The notes below the pieces were generated by a model that saw only the letters and a program-made list of their open reading frames with translations, was not told the origin of the DNA and ran no database searches. DNA of 64,000 nt from Streptomyces sp. DH37. GTDB taxonomy: Bacteria; Actinomycetota; Actinomycetes; Streptomycetales; Streptomycetaceae. The stretch is from contig NZ_JARVKV010000004.1 in NCBI RefSeq assembly GCF_029813835.1, positions 124,001 through 188,000 on the forward strand. Reading direction: 5' to 3'. Made by a program: the position numbers and the translations under genes. Positions within the stretch are counted from its first letter, which is position 1. Every line of letters begins with the position of its first letter. Below, piece by piece: positions 1 through 8,549 of this stretch.

Positions 1-1021
1 GCCGATGAGCGACGTCTTCCTGGTGCTCGCGCAGGCCGAGGAGGGGCTGACCTGCTTCCTGCTGCCGCGCGTCCTGCCGGACGGCACCCGCAACGCGATG
101 CGCCTCCAGCGTCTGAAGGACAAGCTGGGCAACCGCTCCAACGCCTCCTCCGAGGTCGAGTACGACCGGGCCGTGGCCTGGCCGGTCGGGGAGCCGGGGC
201 GCGGGGTGCGCACCATCGTGGAGATGGTGAACATGACCCGTCTGGACTGCGTCCTGGGCACGGCCGCCGGCATGCGCGCCGGACTGCGGCAGGCCCTCCA
301 CCACACCGCCCACCGGCGGGCCTTCGGCGCCGAGCTGATCGACCAGCCGCTGATGCGCTCGGTCCTGGCCGACCTGGCCGTCGAGTCGGAGGCGGCCACC
401 ACCCTCGGGCTGCGGCTGGCGGCGGCCGTGGACGCCGCGCACGCCGGGGACGCGTCGGAGGCGGCCTTCCGCCGCCTGGCCCTGGCGGTGTCCAAGTACT
501 GGGTGTGCAAGCGCGGCAGCGCGCACGCGGCCGAGGCGCTGGAGTGCCTGGGCGGCAACGGCTACGTCGAGGAGTCGGGCATGCCGCGCCTGTACCGCGA
601 GGCGCCGCTGCTGTCGATCTGGGAGGGCTCGGGCAACGTGGTCGCCCTCGACGTCCTGCGCGCCCTGGCCAGGGAACCCGCCGCGCTGGACGCCGTGCTG
701 GCCGAGGTGGACGCCGCCGCCGGCGCCGACGCCCGGCTGGACGCGGCCGCGGCCGGGGTGCGGGCCATGCTGCCGGAGCTGCGCGACCCGCGGGTCGCGC
801 AGCTCCGCGCCCGGGTCCTCGCCGAACGGCTGGCCCTCGTCCTCCAGGGCAGTCTGCTGGTGCGCCACAGCCACCCGGCCGTCGCCGACGCGTTCTGCGC
901 CTCCCGGCTCGGCGGGGACTGGGGGTACGCCTTCGGCACCCTCCCGGCGGGCGCGGACCTCGGCGCGATCCTGGAGCGCGCCCGCCCGAAGGACGATGTC
1001 GCCCCGGCGCCCGCGCGGTGA
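1..1021 (+). CDS. AidB-like acyl-CoA dehydrogenase, 3' part
   Basis: This is the C-terminal 339 codons of an acyl-CoA dehydrogenase cut by the window edge. The frame is open from the first base, so the ATG at 5 is internal. Recognisable elements are the stretch LKDKLGNRSNASSEVE, the motif GGNGYVEE near 553-576 and the FAD-binding YREAPLLSIWEGSGN just after. These are typical of the AidB/isovaleryl-CoA dehydrogenase branch, which oxidises acyl-CoA thioesters with FAD and passes electrons to ETF. In E. coli AidB is induced by alkylation stress, but most actinobacterial members are uncharacterised, so the substrate is unknown. The gene ends 27 bases from the convergent glycosidase. Family assignment is firm; biological role is not. 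Confidence 0.9.
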   Translation, partial: PMSDVFLVLAQAEEGLTCFLLPRVLPDGTRNAMRLQRLKDKLGNRSNASSEVEYDRAVAWPVGEPGRGVRTIVEMVNMTRLDCVLGTAAGMRAGLRQALHHTAHRRAFGAELIDQPLMRSVLADLAVESEAATTLGLRLAAAVDAAHAGDASEAAFRRLALAVSKYWVCKRGSAHAAEALECLGGNGYVEESGMPRLYREAPLLSIWEGSGNVVALDVLRALAREPAALDAVLAEVDAAAGADARLDAAAAGVRAMLPELRDPRVAQLRARVLAERLALVLQGSLLVRHSHPAVADAFCASRLGGDWGYAFGTLPAGADLGAILERARPKDDVAPAPAR

Positions 1022-1048
1022 GCGCCCGCGCGCCGGGGGCGGGCGCGG

Positions 1049-1876
1049 TCAGCAGGTGCGGAGCCAGGCGTCCAGGGCGGGGCGCTTGCGGATCGAGCTC
1101 AGGCGCAGCCGGCGCGAGGTGTCGCAGAACTCCCCGGTGGACAGGGCGTACTCGGCGTGCAGGACGGCCTTGCCCCGTTCGGTGAACGGGGAGAGCCGCG
1201 CGCACTCGCCGAACTCGGCGCACTCCTCGTTGACCGCGAAGTCGAAGTCGTCCACCAGCTCCGGGATCTGGTCGAGGTCGTTCTTCAGGCCGACCGAGAG
1301 CCCCCGCCGGTGGGCGAGTTCCGCGACCGTGCGGTTGAACGCGAGCTGGTGGGCGGCGGTGAGGGGGAAGCCGGTGTCGTTGCGGTAGCCGTCGAGCAGG
1401 TCGGGCTCGACCGCGTCGAAGCCCTTCCTCGCGCACATGTCGACGCGCGCGGCCAGGATCGGGCGCAGGACGTCCAGGCGGCGGATGTCCACCCAGCGCT
1501 CGCCGGGCCAGCCGTTGCCCCGGCCCAGGACGGAGGGCGGGTAGGCGTCCCGGTCGGGGCGGAAGTCCTCCCAGGCGCCGGCGTTGAGGTAGCAGATCAC
1601 CCTGCGGCCGCGGGTGTGGAGGGCGGCCACGGTCGCCGCGCCGTTCTCGAAGCCGTCGATGTCGTAGACCTCGGCGTCCACGTCCGGGTCGACGCGGCCC
1701 TGGAGCTGCCACTGCCAGGTGGTGCCGGGCTCCGGCCGCCAGCGGGCTCCGTCCGGGGGCGCCCCGCCCGGCGGGGCGGGGCCCGAGCACGCCGCCGTGA
1801 GCAGCAGCAGGAGGCAGAGCAGCGGGGCGGCGAGGCGGCGGCCCCGGGGGTCCGGGCGGAAACGGCGGCGGGTCAC
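1049..1876 (-). CDS. Secreted lipoprotein, GH114-type (endo alpha-1,4-polygalactosaminidase-like)
   Basis: 275 residues from a GTG start at 1876, chosen because it places a signal sequence at the N-terminus: a basic start, a leucine-rich core (residues 15-26) and the lipobox LTAAC with Cys30 as the acylated residue. The mature part is a TIM-barrel-like domain of the GH114/DUF297 family, with CYLNAGAWEDFRPD, the acidic motif EPDLLDGY and the string SVGLKNDLDQ. Characterised relatives cleave alpha-1,4-galactosaminan in extracellular polysaccharide. The family is therefore likely a surface-anchored glycosidase; the exact substrate is inferred. No obvious operon partner: it is convergent with the upstream dehydrogenase and divergent from the XRE operon. 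Confidence 0.8.
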   Translation of the reverse strand: MTRRRFRPDPRGRRLAAPLLCLLLLLTAACSGPAPPGGAPPDGARWRPEPGTTWQWQLQGRVDPDVDAEVYDIDGFENGAATVAALHTRGRRVICYLNAGAWEDFRPDRDAYPPSVLGRGNGWPGERWVDIRRLDVLRPILAARVDMCARKGFDAVEPDLLDGYRNDTGFPLTAAHQLAFNRTVAELAHRRGLSVGLKNDLDQIPELVDDFDFAVNEECAEFGECARLSPFTERGKAVLHAEYALSTGEFCDTSRRLRLSSIRKRPALDAWLRTC

Positions 1877-2012
1877 GGGGCGATCATCCCGCAGCCGGGC
1901 GCGGGGCACTGCGGGCACTTCGGGTACCGCGGACACTGCGGGTGCCCGGACGGAAACGGTCCGCATCCGTCGCCGACCCGCACGGCTGGACTCCCCGTCG
2001 CCTTCCTGCCAA

Positions 2013-2030
2013 CCTCTGTGCGTACAGGGG
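2013..2030. promoter_or_regulatory. Candidate operator upstream of XRE/ImmA operon
   Basis: An imperfect 18-bp inverted repeat, CCTCTGT-GCGT-ACAGGGG, lies about 63 bases before the XRE start and in the only intergenic space between the divergent glycosidase and this operon. The arms match in 6 of 7 positions. A DNA-binding protein site for the adjacent XRE regulator is a reasonable guess, but nothing in the sequence proves which protein binds. Confidence 0.35.
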
Positions 2031-2092
2031 TCGTTGCCGCCGATCACGGGGAGGCCGCCCCGGTGGATCGCACGTGGTGGAGGTGAGGGTCG

Positions 2093-2593
2093 GTGCCCGA
2101 CTCCGGTGGACGGCCGACGCTGGCCGCCAGGCTGGACCGGCTGTTCGACGAGGTGCGCCCGCACGGACCGCGGGGGCGCCGGTACACCAACGAGGAGGTG
2201 GCGGCGGCGGTACGGGAGGCCAACCCGGGCATCCGCGTGAGCGGCGCCTACCTCTCGGCGCTGCGCAAGGGCACCAAGCGCAACCCCTCCACCGAGTTGC
2301 TGACCGCCCTGGCCCGCTTCTTCGGCGTTCCCGCCTCCTCCTTCCTGGGCGAGGAGGACGCCGCGCCGGGAGCCGTGGAGGGCGAACTGGCCCTGCTGGC
2401 GGGCAACCTCGGGGTGCGCAACCTGGCGCTGCGCGCCCTGGAGCTGTCCCCGGAGGGCCTGGCGGCGGCCGCCGAGATCATCGAGCACGTCCTGGAACTG
2501 GACGGCCGGCACGGGTCCGGCGCGGCCCCCGCCGCCCCGGAGCCTCGACCGCTGACGACGGACAAGACGGACAGGGGGGACCGTTCTCCGTGA
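2093..2593 (+). CDS. XRE-family helix-turn-helix regulator
   Basis: 166 residues from a GTG at 2093, preceded by GGAGGTGA at good distance. The HTH spans roughly residues 28-75 (YTNEEVAAAV, then SGAYLSALRKGTKRNPS, then LLTALARFFGVP), followed by a short acidic tail ending in a disordered Pro/Ala stretch. It starts a four-gene unit in which every junction is a 4-base GTGA overlap, so translation is probably coupled. XRE proteins paired with ImmA/IrrE peptidases are usually repressors destroyed by the peptidase; that relationship is inferred from the pair, not seen. Target genes are likely its own operon. Confidence 0.85.
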   Translation: MPDSGGRPTLAARLDRLFDEVRPHGPRGRRYTNEEVAAAVREANPGIRVSGAYLSALRKGTKRNPSTELLTALARFFGVPASSFLGEEDAAPGAVEGELALLAGNLGVRNLALRALELSPEGLAAAAEIIEHVLELDGRHGSGAAPAAPEPRPLTTDKTDRGDRSP

Positions 2594-3162
2594 AGGAAAG
2601 GGAACTGCGCCGGCGGTGCCGACGGCTGCTCAACGAACTCGACATCCGGCCGCCCCTGGACGTGGCCGAGCTCTGCCGCCGGATGGGGCAGCGCCGCGGC
2701 AGGCCCCTGAGGCTGGTGCCCTACCCGATCCCCGTCCCGGGCCCGTTCGGCATGTGGGTCGGCGCTCCGGCGGCCGACTACATCGTCTACCAGCAGGAGA
2801 CCAGCAGCGCCCACCAGCGCCACATCATCCTGCACGAGCTCGGCCACATGCTGGCCGACCACCGGAGCGACGAGCACGATCCGCGGGACCCCCACGAGGA
2901 AGCGCTGCTGACCGAACTGCGCCGCGGCACCGAGCACCTCCCGCCCGGCGAACTCCCCGACCTCGACCTCGACCCGGGCGCGGTACGGCGGGCCCTGCGG
3001 CGCACCGCCTACGACAGCGAGCAGGAGCGGGAGGCCGAGACGGTGGCCACGATCATCCTGGAGTGGGCCTCGGTACTGGACCACGTGGCCCCGCGGTCGT
3101 CCACCGACGCCGCCGCCGACCGCATCGGCACCTCCCTCGGCGACCGGCTGGGGTGGCTGTGA
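2590..3162 (+). CDS. ImmA/IrrE-family zinc metallopeptidase
   Basis: 190 residues from the GTG overlapping the XRE stop codon. The zinc-binding HELGHML motif sits at residues 82-88 inside an IVYQQ...HQRHIILHELGHM segment typical of the ImmA/IrrE fold, with a downstream EREAETVAT helix (about residues 145-153) supplying the third ligand. Relatives cleave a partner XRE repressor (ImmA on ImmR in ICEBs1, IrrE/PprI on DdrO in Deinococcus). The immediately upstream XRE gene is the natural candidate substrate. All motif residues needed for catalysis appear intact. Confidence 0.85.
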   Translation: MKERELRRRCRRLLNELDIRPPLDVAELCRRMGQRRGRPLRLVPYPIPVPGPFGMWVGAPAADYIVYQQETSSAHQRHIILHELGHMLADHRSDEHDPRDPHEEALLTELRRGTEHLPPGELPDLDLDPGAVRRALRRTAYDSEQEREAETVATIILEWASVLDHVAPRSSTDAAADRIGTSLGDRLGWL

Positions 3163-4400
3163 ACCTGCTGCTGACCCTGTACGGCGCGGGCTCGTTCCTG
3201 GCCCTGGCCTGGATGGCCTACCGGCTGACGCGGGCGCCGCGCGACGTGCCGCTGTGGGCGGTGACCGGGCTGATCGCCTGCTGGGCCGCGGCCTACCCCT
3301 TCGGGCTGGCGGCCGACCGCGACGAGGTGTTCCTGGGCCTGGCGCCCATGACGTCCCGGCTGGTCCAGCACATCCTGGTGCTGGCCGCGGTCAACTGCAT
3401 GGTGTACTTCTACCTCTTCTCCTCCCTGGAGCCCGCCCGGGCCCGCCGGCGCGCCGGCTGGTACGCGCTGGCGCTGATGGGCGCGGTGGCCGTCCTCATC
3501 GCGGCGGTGGCGGCCACCCCCGCCGGGACCCGCACCCGGGACCACACCGTCACCGGCGTGGCGGCGTTCTTCGTGACGGCCGACGTCTACCTCGGCGTCG
3601 GCTTCGCCCTGGGGTGGGTGTGGACCCGGCGCTACGCGCGGATGGCCGAGCCCCGGCTGGCGCGCGGGCTGCGGATCACCTCCCTGGGCATGGCGGCGAT
3701 CGTCGTGGCCAACGCCCTGTTCGTCCCGGCCGTGCTGATGCGCTGGGCCGGTGGCGACAGCGCGCCCGAGTCGCTGGACACCGCCGGCGCCGCGGAGACG
3801 ACGCTGGGCTGGTTCGGGGCGATGTTCTTCCTGCTGCCGGGCATCGTGCTGATCCTGGTCGGCGTCACCTACCCGGCCGCGGTGATGCGGCTGACGGCGC
3901 TGCGGGTGTGGTGGCGGCACCTGCGGGCGTACCGCGGGCTGGGACCGCTGTGGACGGCGCTGCACCGGCAGTTCCCCGAGGACGCGCTGCACCGGGTGCC
4001 CGTGCGGCCCTGGCGCGACGCGCTGAGCCTGCGCGGGGTGCACCGCCGCTACTACCGCCGGGCCATCGAGTGCCGGGACGGCCTGGTGCGCGTCAGCCCG
4101 TACCTCGCCGCCCTCGGCGGCGACGGGGAGGACGGCGGCGGGAAGGACGGCGGCGGGAGGGGCCGCGACGGCGGCGGCGACGGCGGGAAGGGCGCCCGTG
4201 CGGAGGCGGCGTCCCTGGAGGAGCTGGCGCTGCGGCTGCGGGAGGCGCTGCGGGCGCACGCCGCGGGCCGCCCGGTGGCCACCTCGGCGGTGCCCGTGGT
4301 CGTGCCGGCCGAGGGCGATCTGGACGCCGACGTGGAGCAGTTGGTGGCGCTGTCCCGGGCGCTGCGGGCGGTCGAGCACGCCGGGCGGGGCGCCGCGTGA
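3159..4400 (+). CDS. MAB_1171c-type multi-pass membrane protein
   Basis: 413 residues, GTG start overlapping the peptidase stop. About seven hydrophobic helices fill residues 1-250, and the rest is a basic cytoplasmic domain with a low-complexity Gly/Asp/Lys linker around residues 322-346. The layout, and the neighbourhood of XRE plus ImmA/IrrE, matches the actinobacterial MAB_1171c putative transporter family (DUF6545 region), whose function is not established. The name transporter is a database label, not evidence. It may be the sensor or effector that triggers the peptidase, but this is inference from the operon only. Confidence 0.75.
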   Translation: MNLLLTLYGAGSFLALAWMAYRLTRAPRDVPLWAVTGLIACWAAAYPFGLAADRDEVFLGLAPMTSRLVQHILVLAAVNCMVYFYLFSSLEPARARRRAGWYALALMGAVAVLIAAVAATPAGTRTRDHTVTGVAAFFVTADVYLGVGFALGWVWTRRYARMAEPRLARGLRITSLGMAAIVVANALFVPAVLMRWAGGDSAPESLDTAGAAETTLGWFGAMFFLLPGIVLILVGVTYPAAVMRLTALRVWWRHLRAYRGLGPLWTALHRQFPEDALHRVPVRPWRDALSLRGVHRRYYRRAIECRDGLVRVSPYLAALGGDGEDGGGKDGGGRGRDGGGDGGKGARAEAASLEELALRLREALRAHAAGRPVATSAVPVVVPAEGDLDADVEQLVALSRALRAVEHAGRGAA

Positions 4401-5596
4401 GCGGCGCGGCCGGGCGCGTCCTGGTCGCCGGGGGCGGCATCGCCGGTCCGGTGGCGGCGATGGCGCTGCACAGGGCGGGCATGGAGGCGGTGGTGTACGA
4501 GGCGTACCCCACCGGCGCCGACGGCGCGGGCGCGTTCCTGTCGGTGTTCGCCAACGGCATGGACGCGCTGCGCGCGATCGGCGCGGACGGCCCGGTACTG
4601 GAGTGCTCCTTCCCCACCGAGCGCGTGGAGTTCACCGGCCGCACCGGGCGGCGGCTGGGCGAGGTGCCCATCGGCGGGGACGGCGGCGCGCGGGCCCCGC
4701 GCACCCTGCGCCGCTCCGACCTGTACCGGGCGCTGCGCGACGAGGCGGCGCGGCGCGGCATCCCCGTCGTGCACGGCAGGCGGCTCACCGGCGCGAGGAC
4801 CGCGCCGGGCGGCGGCGTCACGGCCGTGTTCGAGGACGGCACCGAGGCGGAGGGCGATCTGCTGGTCGGCGCCGACGGGATCCACTCCGCCGTCCGCGCC
4901 CTCACCGACCCCTCCGCGCGCCGCCCCCGCCCGCTGGGCACGGCCGTCGTGTGCGGCCGGACCCGCCGCTCCCCGGTGACCGTTCCGCCGGGCACCTTCC
5001 GGATGGTCTACGGCAGGCGTGCGTTCTTCGCCCACCTCACCGCGCCGGACGGCGAGACCTGGTGGTTCGCCGACGTCCCCCGCGCCGGCACCGGGGAGGA
5101 CGGCGGTCCCGCGCGGTGGCGGGAGCGCGCGATCGACGCCGTGGCCCGCGACCGCACCCCGGCCGCGGACGTCATCCGGGCCACCGGCGCGGAGGACGTC
5201 GTCGTCTTCACCGTCCACGACCTCGGTCCGGCCCCGCTGCCGCGCTGGTCCGCCGGACCGGTGGTCGTCGTGGGCGACGCGGCGCACGCCGCCTCGCCCA
5301 ACGCCGGGCACGGCGCCTCCATGGCCATGGAGGACGGCGTCCAGCTCGCCCGGTGCCTGCGCGACCTCCCCGACCTGCCCCGGGCCCTGGCGGCGTACGA
5401 GGGGCTGCGCCGGGAGCGGGTGACGCGCCTGGTGGAGACGAGCGCGCGGATGAGCCGCCGGGCGGTGCCGGGGCCGGTGGGACGCGTACTGCGCGACCTG
5501 GCGCTCCCCCTGCTGCTGCGGCGCGGCCCCCGCAACGGCGCCGACTGGCTGATCGGTCACCACATCGACTGGGACGCGCCGGCCGGGGCCGCCTGA
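4397..5596 (+). CDS. FAD-dependent aromatic-hydroxylase-like monooxygenase
   Basis: 399 residues from a GTG overlapping the membrane-protein stop. An N-terminal dinucleotide motif (GGGIAGP), the DGIHSAVR segment and the C-terminal GDAAHAASPNAGHGASMAMED place it in the PF01494 group A flavoprotein monooxygenases (PHBH/salicylate hydroxylase fold). These hydroxylate small aromatic substrates with FAD, NAD(P)H and oxygen. Substrate cannot be read. Its coupling to a regulator/peptidase/membrane trio is unusual for a catabolic enzyme and hints at a signalling-linked metabolite, which is inference. Confidence 0.85.
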   Translation: MSGAAGRVLVAGGGIAGPVAAMALHRAGMEAVVYEAYPTGADGAGAFLSVFANGMDALRAIGADGPVLECSFPTERVEFTGRTGRRLGEVPIGGDGGARAPRTLRRSDLYRALRDEAARRGIPVVHGRRLTGARTAPGGGVTAVFEDGTEAEGDLLVGADGIHSAVRALTDPSARRPRPLGTAVVCGRTRRSPVTVPPGTFRMVYGRRAFFAHLTAPDGETWWFADVPRAGTGEDGGPARWRERAIDAVARDRTPAADVIRATGAEDVVVFTVHDLGPAPLPRWSAGPVVVVGDAAHAASPNAGHGASMAMEDGVQLARCLRDLPDLPRALAAYEGLRRERVTRLVETSARMSRRAVPGPVGRVLRDLALPLLLRRGPRNGADWLIGHHIDWDAPAGAA

Positions 5597-5670
5597 CGAC
5601 CCCGGCCCCTCTCCCGGGGAGGATTCACCGGCACACCGGCCGCGCGGTTCCGCCTCCCCGCCTGCTCCGT

Positions 5671-6579
5671 TCAGGGCACGAGCGGGCGGACCTCCTCGGC
5701 GGCGAAGCGCACAAAGCCCTCGGGGTCGGGCTCGTCGGCGGTGGGCTGGAGGACGACGGTGTCGGCCCCCGCCTCCGCCAGCCGCCGCACCGCTTCCGCG
5801 ACCGCCGCCGCGTCCCCGGCCACGCCCAGGTCCGGTGCCGGTGTCAGTGTCAGTGTCGATGTCGGTGCAGGGGCCGGGGCGCCACTTCCGCGGCCGAGCT
5901 CGGCCGCGAGGCGCTCCCGCGCGTCGGCCCCGGTGGCGGTGTGGAGGTAGACGACCACCTCGTGCCGCCCGGCGCGCCCCACCGCCTCCCGCGCCTCGTC
6001 GACGACCCGCCGGGCCCGCCGTACCGCGTCGAGCGAGGCGGCGGCGTCCAGGATCGTCCCGTCGGCGGCCTCGCCGGACAGCCGCAGCGTACGCGGCCCG
6101 GTCGCCCCGGCGAGCACGGCGGGCGGCACCGGCGGCGGCCAGTCGAGGGCGACGCCGTCGAGCCGTACGTAACGCCCCTCGGTGGTGACCCGCTCGCCGC
6201 GCAGCAGCGCCCGCAGCGCGTCGAGGTACTCGCGCAGCAGCGTCATGGGCGACTCCGCCCGCGCCCCGACCTGCCCCATCCACGCCTGTACGCCGTGGCC
6301 GACGCCCAGCGCGAAGCGGCCGGGGAACAGCCGGTGCAGGGTGGCGGCCTCCATCGCCGTCAGCGCGACGTTCCGCAGGGGCACCGGCAGCAGCCCGACC
6401 CCGACGCGCAGCCTCTCCGTCCAGGCCAGGGCCGCGGCGGCGGTGGCGATGCCGCTCTCCAGGAAGCAGTCCTCCCAGAGCCACAGCTCCTCCAGGCCCG
6501 CCTCCTCCGCCGCGCGGGCCACGTCCCGCAGTCGTTCGGGGGGCAGTTGGGGCCGGAACACCGCGCCGAGAGCAGTCAT
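5671..6579 (-). CDS. LLM-class (luciferase-like) flavin/F420 oxidoreductase
   Basis: 302 residues. Start ATG at 6579 is preceded by GGAAGGGG; a longer in-frame start at 6615 lacks a site. The bacterial-luciferase TIM barrel is clear: ELWLWEDCFLESG, LRVGVGLLPVPLRNVALTAMEAATLHRLFPGR (read as consecutive motifs) and FALGVGHG. Such enzymes use FMNH2 or F420H2 to reduce or monooxygenate varied substrates. A Ala/Pro/Thr-rich insertion around residues 245-265 (LTLTPAPDLG region) is unusual. It stands alone, convergent with the monooxygenase operon. Confidence 0.85.
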   Translation of the reverse strand: MTALGAVFRPQLPPERLRDVARAAEEAGLEELWLWEDCFLESGIATAAAALAWTERLRVGVGLLPVPLRNVALTAMEAATLHRLFPGRFALGVGHGVQAWMGQVGARAESPMTLLREYLDALRALLRGERVTTEGRYVRLDGVALDWPPPVPPAVLAGATGPRTLRLSGEAADGTILDAAASLDAVRRARRVVDEAREAVGRAGRHEVVVYLHTATGADARERLAAELGRGSGAPAPAPTSTLTLTPAPDLGVAGDAAAVAEAVRRLAEAGADTVVLQPTADEPDPEGFVRFAAEEVRPLVP

Positions 6580-6953
6580 GCGCCCCTTCCTACCCGTCCG
6601 CCGCCGGACGGACAACGGCTTTTCCGGGTGGCGGCGGGAGGCCGCGCCCCGGTCCCGTCCGCGATCCCGTCCACGGCCCCACCTCCGACCCCGTCCACAG
6701 TCCCGTCCGCGGCCCGGGCGCGATCACGGCGCGGACCCGCGTCGCCGGACCGGTCCGCAGCCTGGACGGACCGGTCCGGCGCGGCGCGTGCGCCCCGCGT
6801 CCGCAGCCCCACTGCGGACGCCGCCGACGGCGACGGCTGCCGCACCGCCCGGCGCGGTGCCCGACGCGCCCCCACACGCGTCGGACACCGCGCCGCCCCT
6901 CCCCCGTCCCCCCGCTCTCCCCGTCCGTCCCCCCGCCCGGCTCCGCTCGGCCG
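6580..6953. other. Intergenic, 374 bp
   Basis: No convincing gene. The only structure seen is the pair of palindromes at 6747-6777 (listed separately) and a Pro-coding-like run of CCGTCC repeats around 6650-6715. It is the downstream region of the Wbl gene and the upstream region of the LLM oxidoreductase, both on the minus strand. Confidence 0.6.
6747..6777. repeat. Two GGACCGGTCC palindromes, 21 bp apart
   Basis: The perfect 10-bp palindrome GGACCGGTCC occurs at 6747-6756 and again at 6768-6777, so the centres are 21 bp, two helical turns, apart. In this GC-rich DNA one copy is unremarkable; two in helical phase suggest a dimeric or cooperative binding site for the minus-strand gene downstream. 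Chance remains possible. Confidence 0.35.
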
Positions 6954-7202
6954 TCAGGCGCTGCGCCTGAGTCTGCGCCGCTCCTCCTCCGACAGCCCGC
7001 CCCACACCCCGTAGCGCTCGTCGTTGGTGAGGGCGTACTCCAGACACTCGATGCGCCCCTCGCACGACTGACAGATCTTCTTGGCGTCCACGGGTGTCCT
7101 GCCCGGTTCCGGGAAGAAGGGCTCGGAGCCGATCTGCGCGCACAGCGCGCGCTCCCACCATCCGGGCAACTGCCTGACCGGACCGGAGTAATCGATTGCC
7201 AT
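6954..7202 (-). CDS. WhiB-family [4Fe-4S] transcription factor
   Basis: 82 residues from ATG at 7202, with AGGGTGG upstream. Four cysteines are in the Wbl arrangement: C21, C44, C47, C53 (C-x22-C-x2-C-x5-C), followed by the turn GVWGG at 65-69 and a basic C-terminal tail ERRRLRRSA that contacts DNA. Wbl proteins bind an iron-sulfur cluster and act with the principal sigma factor in development, redox response or antibiotic resistance. The short, tail-light architecture resembles WblE/WhiB1-type members, but the paralogue cannot be fixed by eye. Upstream is an array of 11-bp-phased repeats. Confidence 0.9.
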   Translation of the reverse strand: MAIDYSGPVRQLPGWWERALCAQIGSEPFFPEPGRTPVDAKKICQSCEGRIECLEYALTNDERYGVWGGLSEEERRRLRRSA

Positions 7203-7697
7203 GCGGCCACCCTGCCGAGTGCCGATCAACGAACCATCAACGTCCGATCAACGCGCGATGACCGGCCCCCGCACATCCCACCCTCCCACCTCCCCCGGAC
7301 GCACGCCTCGGGGTTCGCCCGCCGGGCGTGTCCACGCACCGACGCGCGCGGAGCGAGACCGGTTCCGCACGGGACGCATGACGCACAGGCCGCAGCAGCG
7401 GCGGGGCCCCGCCGGCCACGGCGCCCCGCCGAACGCGCCGAACGCGGCGAGCGCCCGGCCGAGCGCCCCCTCACCCGGGTCGCCGCCCGGCTGCCGAAGC
7501 CCTTCCGGGACACGGCACGCCCCGCCCGTCTGCCGTGGTGCGCAGGAGCGAGCCCACCGGTCGGTGGTCCCCTTCCATCCCGGCGGCGACGGACCGGAGT
7601 TCGGGAAAGCGCCCGGCCGGAGCCGCTTCGGTTCCCCGCCCGACCAGGAGTGGGTCCCGACCGTCCGGCTCCGCCGGGCCGCATGCCCGGCGCATCG
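7203..7697. other. Intergenic, 495 bp
   Basis: Upstream region of the Wbl gene and downstream region of the ABC permease. It holds the ATCAACG direct repeats at 7225-7253; the rest shows no supported gene. Long open frames here are GC-bias shadows without ribosome sites. Confidence 0.6.
7225..7253 (-). promoter_or_regulatory. Three ATCAACG heptamers at exact 11-bp pitch
   Basis: ATCAACG occurs at 7225-7231, 7236-7242 and 7247-7253 (CGTTGAT on the Wbl coding strand), each 4 bases apart, 22 bases before the Wbl start. Heptamer direct repeats at 11-bp pitch are the binding geometry of SARP/AfsR and OmpR/PhoP-type activators in Streptomyces. The heptamer itself does not match the PhoP consensus GTTCACC, so the protein is unknown. 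Confidence 0.5.
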
Positions 7698-8549
7698 CTA
7701 ACCGACCCGCTGCATCGCCTTCCGGTGCCGCTCCGCCATCGCGGCCCCGGACTCGCGGCGGGCCATCCTGCGCAGAACGGGCGGTGCGAGGAGCAGCCCG
7801 GCGACCGCCCAGGCGCCCAGGACGCCCACCGTCTCCAGGTGCCGCCAGGATTCGCCGATCTCGGCGGCGACCGCGTCGGCCGGCAGCAGCGCGGCCCGGA
7901 GACCGAGGCCGAGCCAGTACACGGGGAAGACCTGCCCGACGATCTGCAGCCACTCGGGCAGCTTCGACAGAGGGAAGTAGATCCCGGAGACCACGACGAG
8001 CCCCATCACCGGAAGCATCATCAGCCCGACGGTGCGGGGGCTGGTGACGAGTGAGCCGACGACAGCGCCCATCGGCAGGGTCGCCAGGAGACCCAGCGGC
8101 ACCACCCACACCAGCGTCAGCAGCGTTCCTCCGCCCCGCTGCGCGACCCCGTCGACCAGGAACACACCGGCGGCGAAGGGGAGCGCCATGGAGACGAGGG
8201 CCATACCCGACACCATGACGACCTTGCCGACCAGATGGCCGACCATGCCGTGGGGCACGGCCTTGGCCCGCAGCAGCGTGCCGTCCTCGCGCTCGGTCGC
8301 GAGCAGCTGCGCCGTGGTCATCATCCCGGTGAACGCGAGGGTCATCCCCAGCATGCTCGGCAGCATGAACGCCCCCGCCGAGATGCCCGCGCCCTCCAGC
8401 CGATCGTCCCCGGCCAGGAACAGCGGCACGATGAGCAGGACCGTCCAGAGCACGTACCCGAACACGTCCTGGCCGCTGGTGAAGGTCTGCCTGAGCTCCG
8501 TCCAGCCGCGCCGCAGCCCCGTCCTCGCCGCGTACCACACCGGACTCAT
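7698..8549 (-). CDS. ABC-2 type transporter permease
   Basis: 283 residues, six hydrophobic segments, with the ABC-2 hallmark region GSLVTSPRTVGLMMLP and VSGIYFPLSKLPEWLQ before the last helices. The ATG at 8549 overlaps the stop of the ATPase gene (ATGA), so the two are one operon and probably one exporter. Family members export drugs, lipids or peptides; the substrate is not readable. It ends in QRVG with no clear hairpin behind it. Confidence 0.85.
   Translation of the reverse strand: MSPVWYAARTGLRRGWTELRQTFTSGQDVFGYVLWTVLLIVPLFLAGDDRLEGAGISAGAFMLPSMLGMTLAFTGMMTTAQLLATEREDGTLLRAKAVPHGMVGHLVGKVVMVSGMALVSMALPFAAGVFLVDGVAQRGGGTLLTLVWVVPLGLLATLPMGAVVGSLVTSPRTVGLMMLPVMGLVVVSGIYFPLSKLPEWLQIVGQVFPVYWLGLGLRAALLPADAVAAEIGESWRHLETVGVLGAWAVAGLLLAPPVLRRMARRESGAAMAERHRKAMQRVG

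Noticed and set aside
4052-6484. Long minus-strand open frame of 810 codons
   Set aside because: It is the GC-bias shadow of the membrane protein, monooxygenase and LLM genes, rich in Arg/Gly/Ala/Pro and without a ribosome site.
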